Part shown: piece after piece, positions 54,218 to 62,494 of the stretch
How positions within the stretch are numbered: position 1 is the stretch's first letter
How the letters are laid out: each line of letters opens with the position of its first letter
Origin: Streptococcus parasanguinis
GTDB lineage: Bacteria; Bacillota; Bacilli; Lactobacillales; Streptococcaceae
Length of the DNA: 64,000 bases
Assembly (NCBI RefSeq): GCF_031582885.1
Contig: NZ_CP133988.1
Coordinates: 875,501-939,500 of the forward strand
Direction of reading: 5' to 3'
Notes under the pieces: generated by a model
What the model saw: only the letters and a program-made list of their open reading frames with translations
Database searches by the model: none
What the model was told of the DNA's origin: nothing
Position numbers and translations under genes: made by a program

Positions 54218-54814
54218 ATGAATAGAATAAATGTGAATCAAATAAAACAAGTTGGAGCCTTCACTTTCCTCTATTTTCTTGCGATTGGACTGGGGGTCTT
54301 AGTTGGAAATCTGGTCGATCATCAAGGAAATATGTTTTATGCTCCTGCCTTTTCAGCCTTGTTTGGCGGGATGATCTACCGCTATTATCTAGAAAAAATA
54401 AAAGGAGTTGGATCTATCTTTATAGTTGGCTGCGTGATTGGATCCTTCTTCCTCTTTTCGCGTCATGGTGCAGGGGCCTTTATTCCAGCCTTGATCGCCG
54501 GAAGTTTTGCGGAAATGGTCGCCTCAAGTGGTCGTTTTCGCTCGAATTTACGAAATGCCTTGTCTTTTGTCATTTTTGCCTTTGCGACGACAGGGCCCAT
54601 TCTTATGATGTGGTTCTATCCAGCCAGTTACCGCATGTCGTTACTGGATCGTGGTAAATCGATAGACTATGTCAATCGGGTGATGGTATCACCAGATCTA
54701 GCGACCATCACTTGGTTTGTCCTCACGGTCATATTGGGTGCTGGATTAGGATGGGGACTATCGAACTTCCTTCTTCCATTATTGGACAAAAAAGGAGATA
54801 AAGATGCACAATAA
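54218..54814 (+). CDS. MptD/Trep_Strep-family integral membrane protein (putative ECF S component)
   Basis: Membrane protein of 198 residues with five to six helices. The pattern YFLAIGLGVLVGNLV, MFYAPAFSALFGGMIYRYYLEKI and LIAGSFAEMVASSGRF matches the MptD (Trep_Strep) group, considered substrate-binding S components of energy-coupling factor transporters. The ligand is unknown. It lies between metI and the SAM hydrolase gene and overlaps the latter by 11 nt, so it is very likely co-expressed with both. Confidence 0.8.
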   Translation: MNRINVNQIKQVGAFTFLYFLAIGLGVLVGNLVDHQGNMFYAPAFSALFGGMIYRYYLEKIKGVGSIFIVGCVIGSFFLFSRHGAGAFIPALIAGSFAEMVASSGRFRSNLRNALSFVIFAFATTGPILMMWFYPASYRMSLLDRGKSIDYVNRVMVSPDLATITWFVLTVILGAGLGWGLSNFLLPLLDKKGDKDAQ

Positions 54815-55652
54815 TTTACTAGTTCTTCAGTCAGACTTTGGTTTGGTGGATGGAGCAGTATCCGCTATGATTGGGGTTGCTTTAGAAGAATCGCCAACCC
54901 TTAAAATTCACCACTTAACTCATGATATTACCCCCTACAATATCTTTGAAGGGAGTTACCGTCTCTTTCAGACAGTAGATTACTGGCCAGAAGGGACGAC
55001 CTTTGTTTCGGTGGTCGATCCTGGTGTCGGTTCCAAACGAAAGAGTGTCGTAGCTAAAACGGCGAAAAATCAATACATTGTCACTCCGGATAATGGCACT
55101 CTCTCTTTTATCAAGAAACATGTAGGGATTGTTGCTATCCGTGAGATTTCAGAGGTGAAGAATCGTCGAGCCAATACAGAGTTTTCTTATACCTTCCATG
55201 GCCGTGATGTCTACGCCTATACAGGAGCTAAGTTGGCCAGTGGCCATATTAGTTTTGAAGACGTCGGACCAGAACTCAGTGTCGAACATATTGTGGAAAT
55301 CCCAGTGGTTGAGACGGTTCTTGAGGACAATCTTGTTAAAGGTGCAGTCGACATTCTAGATGTGCGCTTTGGTTCTCTTTGGACTTCCATTACTCGGGAA
55401 GAGTTCAATCATTTGGCACCCGAATTTGGGGAACGTTTTGAAGTGACCATCTATAACAATGACATGCTGGTTTACCAAAACCAAGTAACCTACGGTAAAT
55501 CTTTCGCCGACGTGCGAATTGGACAGCCAATCCTTTATATCAATTCCCTTTACCGTGTTGGTCTTGCCATCAACCAGGGATCCTTTGCCAAGGCCTATAA
55601 TGTAGGAGTTGGGGCTTCTTGGCATATCGAGATTAGAAAAATGGAAAATTAA
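54804..55652 (+). CDS. S-adenosyl-L-methionine hydrolase (adenosine-forming), DUF62 family
   Basis: Enzyme of 282 residues from the fluorinase/chlorinase superfamily. The non-halogenating bacterial members split SAM with water into adenosine and methionine. Motifs: [15 protein letters not shown] at the start, [12 protein letters not shown] near 70, TPDNGTLSF near 94 and [14 protein letters not shown] near 130, which supplies the Asp-Arg-His set of the hydrolase type. No signal peptide. It sits between two ECF-type S components and after the methionine importer. RBS AAAGGAG. Confidence 0.9.
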   Translation: MHNNLLVLQSDFGLVDGAVSAMIGVALEESPTLKIHHLTHDITPYNIFEGSYRLFQTVDYWPEGTTFVSVVDPGVGSKRKSVVAKTAKNQYIVTPDNGTLSFIKKHVGIVAIREISEVKNRRANTEFSYTFHGRDVYAYTGAKLASGHISFEDVGPELSVEHIVEIPVVETVLEDNLVKGAVDILDVRFGSLWTSITREEFNHLAPEFGERFEVTIYNNDMLVYQNQVTYGKSFADVRIGQPILYINSLYRVGLAINQGSFAKAYNVGVGASWHIEIRKMEN

Positions 55653-55666
55653 TAGGAGATATCATA

Positions 55667-56218
55667 ATGAAACAGAAATCATTATTTTCAATTAAAGATG
55701 TTGTAGCTATTGGGGTTGGAGCAGCCCTCTTTGTCGTGATTGCTATGTTGCAAATCCCTGCACCTGCACCGAATACGAGCATTCAGTTGCAATATGCCCT
55801 TCAAGCTCTCTTTAGTGTAGTCTTTGGCCCAATTGTCGGCTTCTTAATCGGCTTGATTGGTCATGCCATTAAGGACGCTATGTCAGGTGGTCTTTGGTGG
55901 ACTTGGATCATTTCAAGTGGTTTGTTTGGACTCTTTGTTGGTTTCTTCCGCAAACAAATCGGTGAATTTAAAGGGGAAGTGACAAAGAAAGAATTAATTG
56001 TCTTTAACGTTGTTCAAATCGTATCCAACCTTGTGATCTGGGGCTTGATTGCTCCGGTTGGAGATGTCTTGATCTACAAGGAAAGTGCCAATAAAGTCTT
56101 CCTACAAGGTGTTGTTGCGGGTTCATTTAATGCATTAACAGTAGCTGTTGCAGGTTCTCTTCTCTTGATTGCTTATGCACGGACTCAAACAAAAGATGGA
56201 AGTTTGACCAAAGATTAA
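55667..56218 (+). CDS. UPF0397 / ECF transporter S component
   Basis: Membrane protein of 183 residues with five or six helices. The start [24 protein letters not shown] and the block [28 protein letters not shown] are typical of UPF0397, often called an ECF riboflavin-type S component, though the ligand is not firmly known. In pneumococcus UPF0397 lies next to a dual ATPase and T component; here those two genes are about 4.6 kb downstream. It follows the SAM hydrolase by 14 nt. RBS TAGGAG. Confidence 0.88.
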   Translation: MKQKSLFSIKDVVAIGVGAALFVVIAMLQIPAPAPNTSIQLQYALQALFSVVFGPIVGFLIGLIGHAIKDAMSGGLWWTWIISSGLFGLFVGFFRKQIGEFKGEVTKKELIVFNVVQIVSNLVIWGLIAPVGDVLIYKESANKVFLQGVVAGSFNALTVAVAGSLLLIAYARTQTKDGSLTKD

Positions 56219-56233
56219 ATGTACAGAAGATAA

Positions 56234-56414
56234 GAGAGTGAAACAGAAATCGGTAATTCGTTAGAATTCGATTTCGTCGTCCCACCTCCGCACAGTTGAG
56301 TAGGGCTGTAAAAGCTGATGAAATCAGCGTAGTAGAGCCCACTCAACCACTGCGTCTTGCTCGACAATCCAAAAATAATTGAGAGGCTAGGACTTTTGTC
56401 CCAGCCGCTTTTTT
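56234..56414 (+). repeat. Structured intergenic repeat, copy R3
   Basis: Almost identical to R2 over about 180 bp. Differences include GG to AA in the first stem (which weakens it), one C to T, one T to C and a small change in the last stem. It lies just after the UPF0397 gene and ends in a terminator. Confidence 0.85.
56381..56414 (+). terminator. Terminator (3' part of R3)
   Basis: GGCT/AGCC-based stem followed by T6. Confidence 0.7.
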
Positions 56415-56454
56415 GTTTTATCAAAAATATTTTTTACAAAATGTAAGATATATA

Positions 56455-56482
56455 TTGCAAAATAGAAAATATAGTGTATAAT
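56455..56482 (+). promoter_or_regulatory. Promoter of the XRE regulator operon
   Basis: TTGCAA, 16-nt spacer, TATAAT. Just upstream, TTACAAAATGTAA is a perfect inverted repeat that could be the regulator's own operator. Confidence 0.6.
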
Positions 56483-56512
56483 AAAGCTATAAAAACAAGA
56501 AAGGAAAATCAT

Positions 56513-56707
56513 GTGGCGAAAAATCTCAAATTAAAAATGGCCCGGGTCGAGCATGATATGACCCAGGGGGATCTTGCAGATGCCATTGGAGTGACGCGCC
56601 AGACCATCGGTCTGATTGAGGCGGGAAAGTATAACCCAACCCTCAGTCTCTGCCTTGCCATCTGTAAGACCTTGGATAAGACGCTGGATCAACTGTTCTG
56701 GGAGTAA
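56513..56707 (+). CDS. Small XRE/Cro-type helix-turn-helix regulator
   Basis: DNA-binding protein of 64 residues consisting only of the HTH domain: AKNLKLKMARVEHDMTQGDLADAIGVTRQTIGLIEAGKYNPTLSL in the usual five-helix form, of the YozG group. GTG start with AAAGGA 7 nt upstream; a longer frame to an upstream ATG would run through the promoter. It precedes two membrane protein genes and probably represses this small operon. Ligand unknown. Confidence 0.9.
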   Translation: MAKNLKLKMARVEHDMTQGDLADAIGVTRQTIGLIEAGKYNPTLSLCLAICKTLDKTLDQLFWE

Positions 56708-56735
56708 CAGTTTTAATAATAGAAAGAGGAAGAAT

Positions 56736-57218
56736 ATGAAACAAAAGAAAGAACCAATTGTAAAAGATGAACGGACCATGCTACTTGATGGAAAAATCGC
56801 AGGAGAACTTGTCCTTGGTATGACCTGCTTTATTGCCCTATCTGCCTTTGTGAAATCCAGTATCCTGGACTTAGACCTAGTCGCTTATCTCCCTGAGATG
56901 TTCCTTCTGATTGCCATGGGAGCCTATGCCTTTGTGAGAAGGATCAGTTCAGGGATTGATATCCGAGATATGTTAGAAAAAGATAGCTGGTTGAGTCGCC
57001 TTGGGTCAGGTCTATTCTTTGCTGTGCTTGTGACAGCTATGGATGTGATTGGAAAGAGAGAAGCAATGAGCTTTATCTTGAGTCCCAAGTATCTGGTCAA
57101 AATTTTATTAGAAATTCTCGTCTTTGCCATCCTGACAGATCTGCTTGAAAAACCACTTGCTCTTATCAATCGGAAAAAACAAGAGAAGATCGAGGCAGAG
57201 TTAGAGGATGAAGAATAA
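56736..57218 (+). CDS. Four-helix membrane protein (DUF6773-like)
   Basis: Membrane protein of 160 residues with four helices (about 22-42, 48-68, 88-108 and 118-140) and a charged C-terminal tail (NRKKQEKIEAELEDEE). The start MKQKKEPIVKDERTMLLDGKI is cytosolic. The ATG has GAGGA 6 nt upstream; earlier ATGs in frame lie within the XRE gene. The next gene product has the same plan (DERE...L...KAGAETAG), so the two may be diverged copies that form a complex. Function unknown. Confidence 0.82.
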   Translation: MKQKKEPIVKDERTMLLDGKIAGELVLGMTCFIALSAFVKSSILDLDLVAYLPEMFLLIAMGAYAFVRRISSGIDIRDMLEKDSWLSRLGSGLFFAVLVTAMDVIGKREAMSFILSPKYLVKILLEILVFAILTDLLEKPLALINRKKQEKIEAELEDEE

Positions 57219-57228
57219 GGAGGAAGAG

Positions 57229-57234
57229 ATGTGA
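57229..57234 (+). other. Start-stop codon pair (ATG TGA) behind a strong ribosome site
   Basis: AAGGAGGAAGAG is followed directly by ATG and then TGA. It is in frame with the membrane gene that follows, whose first usable start is the TTG nine bases after the ATG-TGA. Confidence 0.6.
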
Positions 57235-57240
57235 TTACAA

Positions 57241-57720
57241 TTGCTGAACAAACAAATCATAGATGAACGAGAAGAAGGCTTAGCTAATAAGGCTGGTGCT
57301 GAGACGGCTGGTTTTCTTTTCCTTGCCTTAACTGTTTTTAGTGTGGGATCCATTTTTACATCTAAGGTGGGGCTCAGTCCAATCATGGTGGTAGCCTTAC
57401 TCATCGTCTCAGGATTGTATTACTCTGTTCGTTGTCAACGATTGGGTGTGAAATTTATCAGTTATAGCTATCTAAATGTGACGGGAATTGTAGCAGTAAC
57501 CTCTATTCTCTCCTTGTTCATCTGGGCTCAAAATTTTCAATTAAACCAAGCTGTCTATCAGGCAAATCCCTTCCATTCAAAATTCTTACTGGTACTACCT
57601 ATTACCTTTTTACTGAATCTTCTAATTGTATGGGGAGTCAATACCCTTGTAATGCTTCTTGCAAAAGTTGAGAAAAAACGCTATGAAGCCTATCTAGATC
57701 AGTTGGAAAAGGAAGAGTAG
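57241..57720 (+). CDS. Four-helix membrane protein, second of the XRE operon
   Basis: Membrane protein of 159 residues with four helices (about 20-42, 46-64, 72-92 and 110-135) and a Lys/Glu-rich tail (KVEKKRYEAYLDQLEKEE). It resembles the preceding gene product in layout. The start is doubtful: the well-placed ATG is followed at once by a stop codon, and the first in-frame start after it is TTG about 17 nt from the ribosome site. Either a TTG start with re-initiation, or a gene silenced by an early nonsense change. Confidence 0.65.
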   Translation: MLNKQIIDEREEGLANKAGAETAGFLFLALTVFSVGSIFTSKVGLSPIMVVALLIVSGLYYSVRCQRLGVKFISYSYLNVTGIVAVTSILSLFIWAQNFQLNQAVYQANPFHSKFLLVLPITFLLNLLIVWGVNTLVMLLAKVEKKRYEAYLDQLEKEE

Positions 57721-57747
57721 GAAGTTGGAACCTTGGTGTCGTCGTAT

Positions 57748-57777
57748 AAAAGTCTGGGAAACCAGGCTTTTATTTTT
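57748..57777 (+). terminator. Terminator of the XRE operon
   Basis: AAAAGTCTGG/CCAGGCTTTT stem (one G-T pair), GAAA loop, ATTTTT. Confidence 0.8.
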
Positions 57778-57789
57778 CAGTCAAATAAA

Positions 57790-57818
57790 TTGCATTCGTT
57801 TTCTTGGGAGAGTATACT
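57790..57818 (+). promoter_or_regulatory. trhO promoter
   Basis: TTGCAT and TATACT with 17-nt spacing. Confidence 0.65.
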
Positions 57819-57870
57819 GGTATAGTTGAATGAAAAATTCTGATAATTTAATCTTAGAAAAGAGAATCTT

Positions 57871-58854
57871 ATGGCAAAACTTATTCGTGTATTACTTTAT
57901 TATAAATATGTTCCCATCGAAAACGCAGAACAATTTGCGGCTGATCACTTGGCCTTCTGTAAATCAATCGGCCTCAAAGGACGTATCCTAGTCGCTGACG
58001 AAGGAATCAATGGAACTGTTTCTGGTGACTACGAAACAACACAAAAATACATGGACTACGTTCACAGCCTTCCAGGTATGGAAGACCTCTGGTTCAAGAT
58101 TGATGAGGAAGAAGAGCAAGCTTTCAAGAAGATGTTTGTACGTTATAAGAAAGAGATTGTCCACCTTGGATTAGAGGATGATAACTTCGATAACGATATC
58201 AATCCTCTTGAAACAACAGGTGCTTACTTGTCTCCAAAAGAATTTAAAGAAGCACTTCTCGATGAAGATACCGTTGTCCTTGATACTCGAAACGACTACG
58301 AGTACGACCTTGGACACTTCCGTGGAGCTATTCGTCCAGACATCCGCAACTTCCGTGAATTGCCACAATGGGTCCGTGATAACAAGGAAAAATTCATGGA
58401 CAAACGCGTTGTCGTCTACTGTACAGGTGGAGTCCGCTGTGAGAAATTCTCTGGCTGGATGGTGCGTGAAGGCTACAAAGATGTTGGTCAATTGCATGGC
58501 GGAATCGCCACTTACGGGAAAGACCCAGAAGTTCAAGGCGAACTATGGGATGGTAAAATGTACGTCTTTGACGAGCGGATTGCAGTCGACGTCAACCATG
58601 TCGATCCAAGCGTTGTCGGAAAAGATTGGTTTGATGGAACACCATGCGAACGCTATGTCAACTGTGGAAATCCTTTCTGTAACCGTCGGATCTTGACTTC
58701 AGAAGAAAACGAAGACAAGTATCTTCGCGGATGTTCGCATGAGTGCCGGGTTCACCCTCGCAATCGTTATGTTGAAGAACACAACTTGTCACAAGCAGAA
58801 GTTCGTGAGCGTTTAGCCCTTATCGGTGAGACGCTTGATGGAGCACCTGCATAA
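57871..58854 (+). CDS. trhO: tRNA uridine(34) hydroxylase / rhodanese-related protein
   Basis: Cytosolic protein of 327 residues (YceA type) that hydroxylates U34 of certain tRNAs on the way to 5-methoxyuridine. N-terminal acylphosphatase-like domain ([14 protein letters not shown] near 33), central rhodanese domain with active Cys184 in [15 protein letters not shown], and a C-terminal cysteine-rich module ([23 protein letters not shown]) that may bind metal. Start preceded by a GAAAAGAGAA purine tract rather than a classic AGGAGG. Single gene between terminators. Confidence 0.93.
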   Translation: MAKLIRVLLYYKYVPIENAEQFAADHLAFCKSIGLKGRILVADEGINGTVSGDYETTQKYMDYVHSLPGMEDLWFKIDEEEEQAFKKMFVRYKKEIVHLGLEDDNFDNDINPLETTGAYLSPKEFKEALLDEDTVVLDTRNDYEYDLGHFRGAIRPDIRNFRELPQWVRDNKEKFMDKRVVVYCTGGVRCEKFSGWMVREGYKDVGQLHGGIATYGKDPEVQGELWDGKMYVFDERIAVDVNHVDPSVVGKDWFDGTPCERYVNCGNPFCNRRILTSEENEDKYLRGCSHECRVHPRNRYVEEHNLSQAEVRERLALIGETLDGAPA

Positions 58855-58862
58855 TAGAAATA

Positions 58863-58889
58863 AACAGTCTGAAAGCTCAGGCTGTTTTT
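58863..58889 (+). terminator. Terminator after trhO
   Basis: AACAGTCTGA/TCAGGCTGTT stem (one G-T pair) and T5. Confidence 0.8.
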
Positions 58890-58912
58890 ATATGGAAATT
58901 GATTGAAAATTG

Positions 58913-58921
58913 TGCTATACT
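58913..58921 (+). promoter_or_regulatory. Promoter of the DUF4299 gene, extended -10
   Basis: TGC-TATACT, 33 nt before the start. Confidence 0.6.
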
Positions 58922-58953
58922 TTAGGTAAGCGATTTCACAAAGGAGAAAACAA

Positions 58954-59859
58954 ATGAGTATCGTGTTTTCAATCAAAAATAAAAAGAGCTTATTTGGCTA
59001 TCAGAAAGTACTCGCAGCACAGGAAGTTCTTAAATTGGTAGAAGGGTTAACAACCTACAACTATGATCCTGCCACCCTTCATCGTCCCTTAAATGATTTT
59101 GAAGGCTTGAACTGTATTGTATTTGGTAAAAGCGGTCTTCCTCTGCAGTTACGCTATTTTGATGAGGAAGAGTCTTATCAGATTCAGGTGCCCTCTTTTG
59201 CGATAGAAGAAGATTGGCAGTTGGCCCTTCGATGGCTTAGTCGCCTCGCAGAAGTACTAGGAACGGAGATTGTGGCCAGCGACGGAGTGAGCTATACTCC
59301 AGATTCTATTTTCCATTTTGATTATGAAGTCGTCATCCTAGAAACGCTGGGTAATGTGACGAAAGAAAAAGATCTAAAAGAGTTTGAAGTACAAGGCTTC
59401 GCTCATCCAGTCTATTTGGATCGGGATACAGTGCAGGAAGTCTTGAACCATGTCCATCCACTAGAAGCCTACTCTGCCTTTATCAAGAAGATTCAATATA
59501 GTGCAGCTTATTTCAGTCAAGTCCGTTTTTATCAACAGGAGGAGACAGGAGCCTTCTTAGCCAGCTATAGCTTGACAGAAGATACGGATACGGTCTTGCC
59601 CAGCGTGCCACATGTTCCTGCAGAATATGTAGAAATTGTGGGCTTAGCGGGTATCATTGATTGGCGAGTTCTATTGGTTGCGATCGATGGAGATCCGGAT
59701 AAGCCAGAAAATTACCATCCAATTGGCTCTCTTGCTCTGAAGAATCTATTGGCAGCGCTAGAGCCAGATGAATTCCAGCTGCTAGATGCTAGTCAAATTG
59801 AAATTAAAAAATTGTCCAAAGAACGGTTGCTAGAATTAGCGCAATTGGAAAACAAGTAA
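58954..59859 (+). CDS. DUF4299-family protein
   Basis: Soluble protein of 301 residues that I match to DUF4299, a streptococcal family of unknown function. Visible features: basic start (IKNKKSLFGYQK), acidic mid regions, a repeated beta-strand pattern (FHFDYEVVILETLG; FQLLDASQIEIKKL), no signal peptide, no membrane helix and no obvious catalytic motif. It is rich in Glu and Leu. Own promoter, RBS AAAGGAG and a long terminator. Nothing in the context suggests a role. Confidence 0.85.
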   Translation: MSIVFSIKNKKSLFGYQKVLAAQEVLKLVEGLTTYNYDPATLHRPLNDFEGLNCIVFGKSGLPLQLRYFDEEESYQIQVPSFAIEEDWQLALRWLSRLAEVLGTEIVASDGVSYTPDSIFHFDYEVVILETLGNVTKEKDLKEFEVQGFAHPVYLDRDTVQEVLNHVHPLEAYSAFIKKIQYSAAYFSQVRFYQQEETGAFLASYSLTEDTDTVLPSVPHVPAEYVEIVGLAGIIDWRVLLVAIDGDPDKPENYHPIGSLALKNLLAALEPDEFQLLDASQIEIKKLSKERLLELAQLENK

Positions 59860-59872
59860 AAAGAATCGCAGT

Positions 59873-59930
59873 GAACTGTCCTTTCGACGTTTGATCCGAA
59901 AAATCTAACGTCTGGGAGCAGTTCTTTTTT
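59873..59930 (+). terminator. Terminator after the DUF4299 gene
   Basis: GAACTG/CAGTTC outer stem with an inner GACGTT/AACGTC stem, then T6. Confidence 0.8.
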
Positions 59931-59972
59931 ATGCTCCTTCCTTTGATCAAAAACCAATGACTAGGCTAATTA

Positions 59973-59981
59973 TGGTATAAT
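59973..59981 (+). promoter_or_regulatory. Promoter of the nucleoside phosphorylase-ECF operon
   Basis: TGG-TATAAT extended -10, about 35 nt before the chosen start. Confidence 0.65.
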
Positions 59982-60016
59982 AGGGGCCTAGAAGTAGAAT
60001 GAAAGAGGTGCACGAA

Positions 60017-60790
60017 ATGCTGTTAGAAGAATTTGATGCCAATCGACAGGCGATTATCAATCCACAAGACTTACACCAACCAATTGAAGGATTTCCCAAA
60101 GTTGTCATCTCTTGCTTTTCAAGAGTAACCTTTGCGCGCCTTCTTGAGAATTATGACCACGAGGTCATTGCAAGAACCTCTATGGCTAATTTTGAAGTCC
60201 TGGTCTATGGGATCACTATTGGAGACCAACAGATTGGTGCCTTTAATGCACCAGTTGGGGCTGCTTCCTGCGTGGGGATTATAGAGGACCTGATTCAATT
60301 TGGGATGGAAAAACTCGTTCTTTTTGGGACCTGTGGGGTATTAGATCGAGATATCGAAGCAACCTCCATTATCATTCCAACAGCTGCTCTTCGCGACGAG
60401 GGGACCAGTTACCACTATCTTCCGGCTAGTGATGAAGTGGAAGTAAACAAGAAAACCCTTCCTCTCTTCCAAGCCTTTCTGGACAGTCACAAGGTTTCTT
60501 ATCAGTCAGGAAAAGTGTGGACGACAGATGCACCTTACCGGGAAACCATCGACAAGATGAAGCGACGAAAGGAAGCAGGAGCCATCTGTGTGGATATGGA
60601 ATGTTCGGCAGTGGCAGCCCTAGCAGTTTATAGAGGCTTTGAGCTCTGCCATTTCTTCTATGCAGCTGACCACCTCTCGGAAGAAAAATGGGATATCCGA
60701 ACCTTATCTAGTCATGAAGATTTAGATAGCAAGGATCGCATCGCGGAGTTAGCCATCCAATTTGCGCTCTTTTGGGAAAAGGCAAACTAA
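60017..60790 (+). CDS. PNP/UDP-family nucleoside phosphorylase
   Basis: Cytosolic phosphorylase or hydrolase of nucleosides, 257 residues from the chosen start. Family blocks: GAFNAPVGAASCVGIIEDLI, VLFGTCGVLDRDIE near 95 and ICVDMECSAVAALAVYRG near 195 (ribose-binding Met-Glu). Adenosine, inosine or uridine could each be the substrate. ATG chosen because GAGGTG lies 7 nt upstream; a second ATG 18 nt earlier has a poorer ribosome site. The ECF ATPase gene begins directly after the stop, so the enzyme probably handles the imported nucleoside or one derived from it. Confidence 0.88.
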   Translation: MLLEEFDANRQAIINPQDLHQPIEGFPKVVISCFSRVTFARLLENYDHEVIARTSMANFEVLVYGITIGDQQIGAFNAPVGAASCVGIIEDLIQFGMEKLVLFGTCGVLDRDIEATSIIIPTAALRDEGTSYHYLPASDEVEVNKKTLPLFQAFLDSHKVSYQSGKVWTTDAPYRETIDKMKRRKEAGAICVDMECSAVAALAVYRGFELCHFFYAADHLSEEKWDIRTLSSHEDLDSKDRIAELAIQFALFWEKAN

Positions 60791-62494
60791 ATGAAAGAAG
60801 CAATGATTGAACTGAAGGATTTTTCCTTCCAATACAAGGCACAGTCTGAACCAACCTTGAAAAATCTCAACTTAACCATTTATAAGGGGGAAAAGGTTCT
60901 GATTGTTGGGCCGTCTGGTTCTGGTAAGTCAACCATTGGCCAGTGCTTAAATGGGATTATCCCTAATATCTATAAGGGAACCAGTAGTGGGCAATTCCTC
61001 ATTCAGGGGAAAGAAGCCTTTGATCTCAGTATTTATGAGAAATCTCACTTGGTCAGTACGGTTTTGCAAGATACAGATGGCCAATTTATTGGTTTGAGTG
61101 TCGCAGAAGACTTGGCTTTTGCTCTTGAAAATGACATGGTGGATCTGGGAACGATGAAAGAGCGTGTGCAGAGTTGGGCAGAACGCTTGGATTTGATGAA
61201 GCTCTTGGATCATCGGCCACAAGATTTGTCCGGTGGGCAAAAACAGCGAGTGAGTTTAGCAGGTGTTCTGATTGACGAAAGTCCGATCCTCCTTTTTGAT
61301 GAACCACTGGCTAATCTAGATCCCAAGTCGGGTCAGGATATTATTGATCTGATCGATCAGATTCATGAAGAACAGGGGACGACCACCATTATTATCGAAC
61401 ACCGTTTAGAGGATGTACTCTACCGTCCTGTCGATCGGGTTATCTTGATCAATCAAGGACAAGTTCTCTATAATGGTCAACCAGATGAGTTGTTGAGGAC
61501 GACACTGCTAGCTGAAAATGGGATTCGAGAACCTCTTTATTTAACAACTCTTCGCCAGCTTGGTCAGGATATCGATCAATTGGAGCATCTAGATCGTCTA
61601 GAAGATATCGAACTTACTGGTGTGAATCGTTCCATTACAGAAGCGACCTTTACTAAAACTGGTGAGACGGAAGAACTATTGAAGTTGGAGCAGATTTCCT
61701 TTGCTTATCAAAAGGATCATCCGATCTTAAAAGATATATCCCTCACGATTCCGAAAGGGCAGCGCTTAGCGATTGTCGGGAAGAATGGGGCAGGAAAATC
61801 AACTCTTGCGAAAGCCATCTGTGGATTCATTACCACAGATGGGCAATACACCTCTAGAGGTGAAGATATCAAGCAGGAGAGTGTCAAGGAGCGGGCTGAG
61901 CGAGTGGGCTATGTCCTGCAAAACCCCAATCAAATGATTTCGACCAATATGATTTTTGACGAAGTCGCTCTAGGTTTGCGTTTGCGGGGTGTCGCTGAAG
62001 AAGACATCAAAGAGCGTGTCTATCAAGCACTGAAAACTTGTGGTCTCTATGAGTTTCGTAAATGGCCGATTTCTGCTCTCTCATATGGGCAAAAGAAACG
62101 GGTGACCATCGCCTCTATACTAGTTTTAGGACCAGAAATTTTGGTCTTGGACGAGCCGACAGCAGGTCAGGACCAGCGCAATTACACTGAAATCATGGAA
62201 TTTCTAAATAGCTTGCAAGAAAAAGGCCATACCATTGTCATGATTACCCATGATATGCAACTGATGTTGGATTATTCTGATCGTGCCCTTGTAGTATCAG
62301 ACGGACAAATTCTAGCAGATCTCCCACCTGCAGAGCTGTTCACTCATCCGGATATTTTACAAGAGGCTAATCTCAAAGAGACTTCGATTTTTGCTTTAGC
62401 CAATCGATTAGGAATGGATCCCTTGGCGCTAACGCAGTTTTATATGCAACAGAAAGGAGCAGGTCATGAATCATCGATTAGTCGGCTACCATGA
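60791..62494 (+). CDS. ECF transporter ATPase with two fused ABC domains (CbiO-type)
   Basis: Cytosolic energising subunit of 567 residues. Domain 1 (about 1-240): Walker [10 protein letters not shown] near 39, signature LSGGQKQR near 147, Walker [16 protein letters not shown]. Domain 2 (about 300-540): Walker [10 protein letters not shown] near 333, variant signature LSYGQKKR near 430, Walker [13 protein letters not shown]. The fused form replaces the EcfA-EcfA' pair. It starts directly after the phosphorylase stop and overlaps the T component by 29 nt. The fitting S component may be the UPF0397 protein 4.6 kb upstream. Confidence 0.94.
   Translation: MKEAMIELKDFSFQYKAQSEPTLKNLNLTIYKGEKVLIVGPSGSGKSTIGQCLNGIIPNIYKGTSSGQFLIQGKEAFDLSIYEKSHLVSTVLQDTDGQFIGLSVAEDLAFALENDMVDLGTMKERVQSWAERLDLMKLLDHRPQDLSGGQKQRVSLAGVLIDESPILLFDEPLANLDPKSGQDIIDLIDQIHEEQGTTTIIIEHRLEDVLYRPVDRVILINQGQVLYNGQPDELLRTTLLAENGIREPLYLTTLRQLGQDIDQLEHLDRLEDIELTGVNRSITEATFTKTGETEELLKLEQISFAYQKDHPILKDISLTIPKGQRLAIVGKNGAGKSTLAKAICGFITTDGQYTSRGEDIKQESVKERAERVGYVLQNPNQMISTNMIFDEVALGLRLRGVAEEDIKERVYQALKTCGLYEFRKWPISALSYGQKKRVTIASILVLGPEILVLDEPTAGQDQRNYTEIMEFLNSLQEKGHTIVMITHDMQLMLDYSDRALVVSDGQILADLPPAELFTHPDILQEANLKETSIFALANRLGMDPLALTQFYMQQKGAGHESSISRLP

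Noticed and set aside
56474..56512. Upstream ATG start for the XRE regulator
   Set aside because: It would place the first codons inside the -10 box; the GTG with a good ribosome site gives the normal HTH start.
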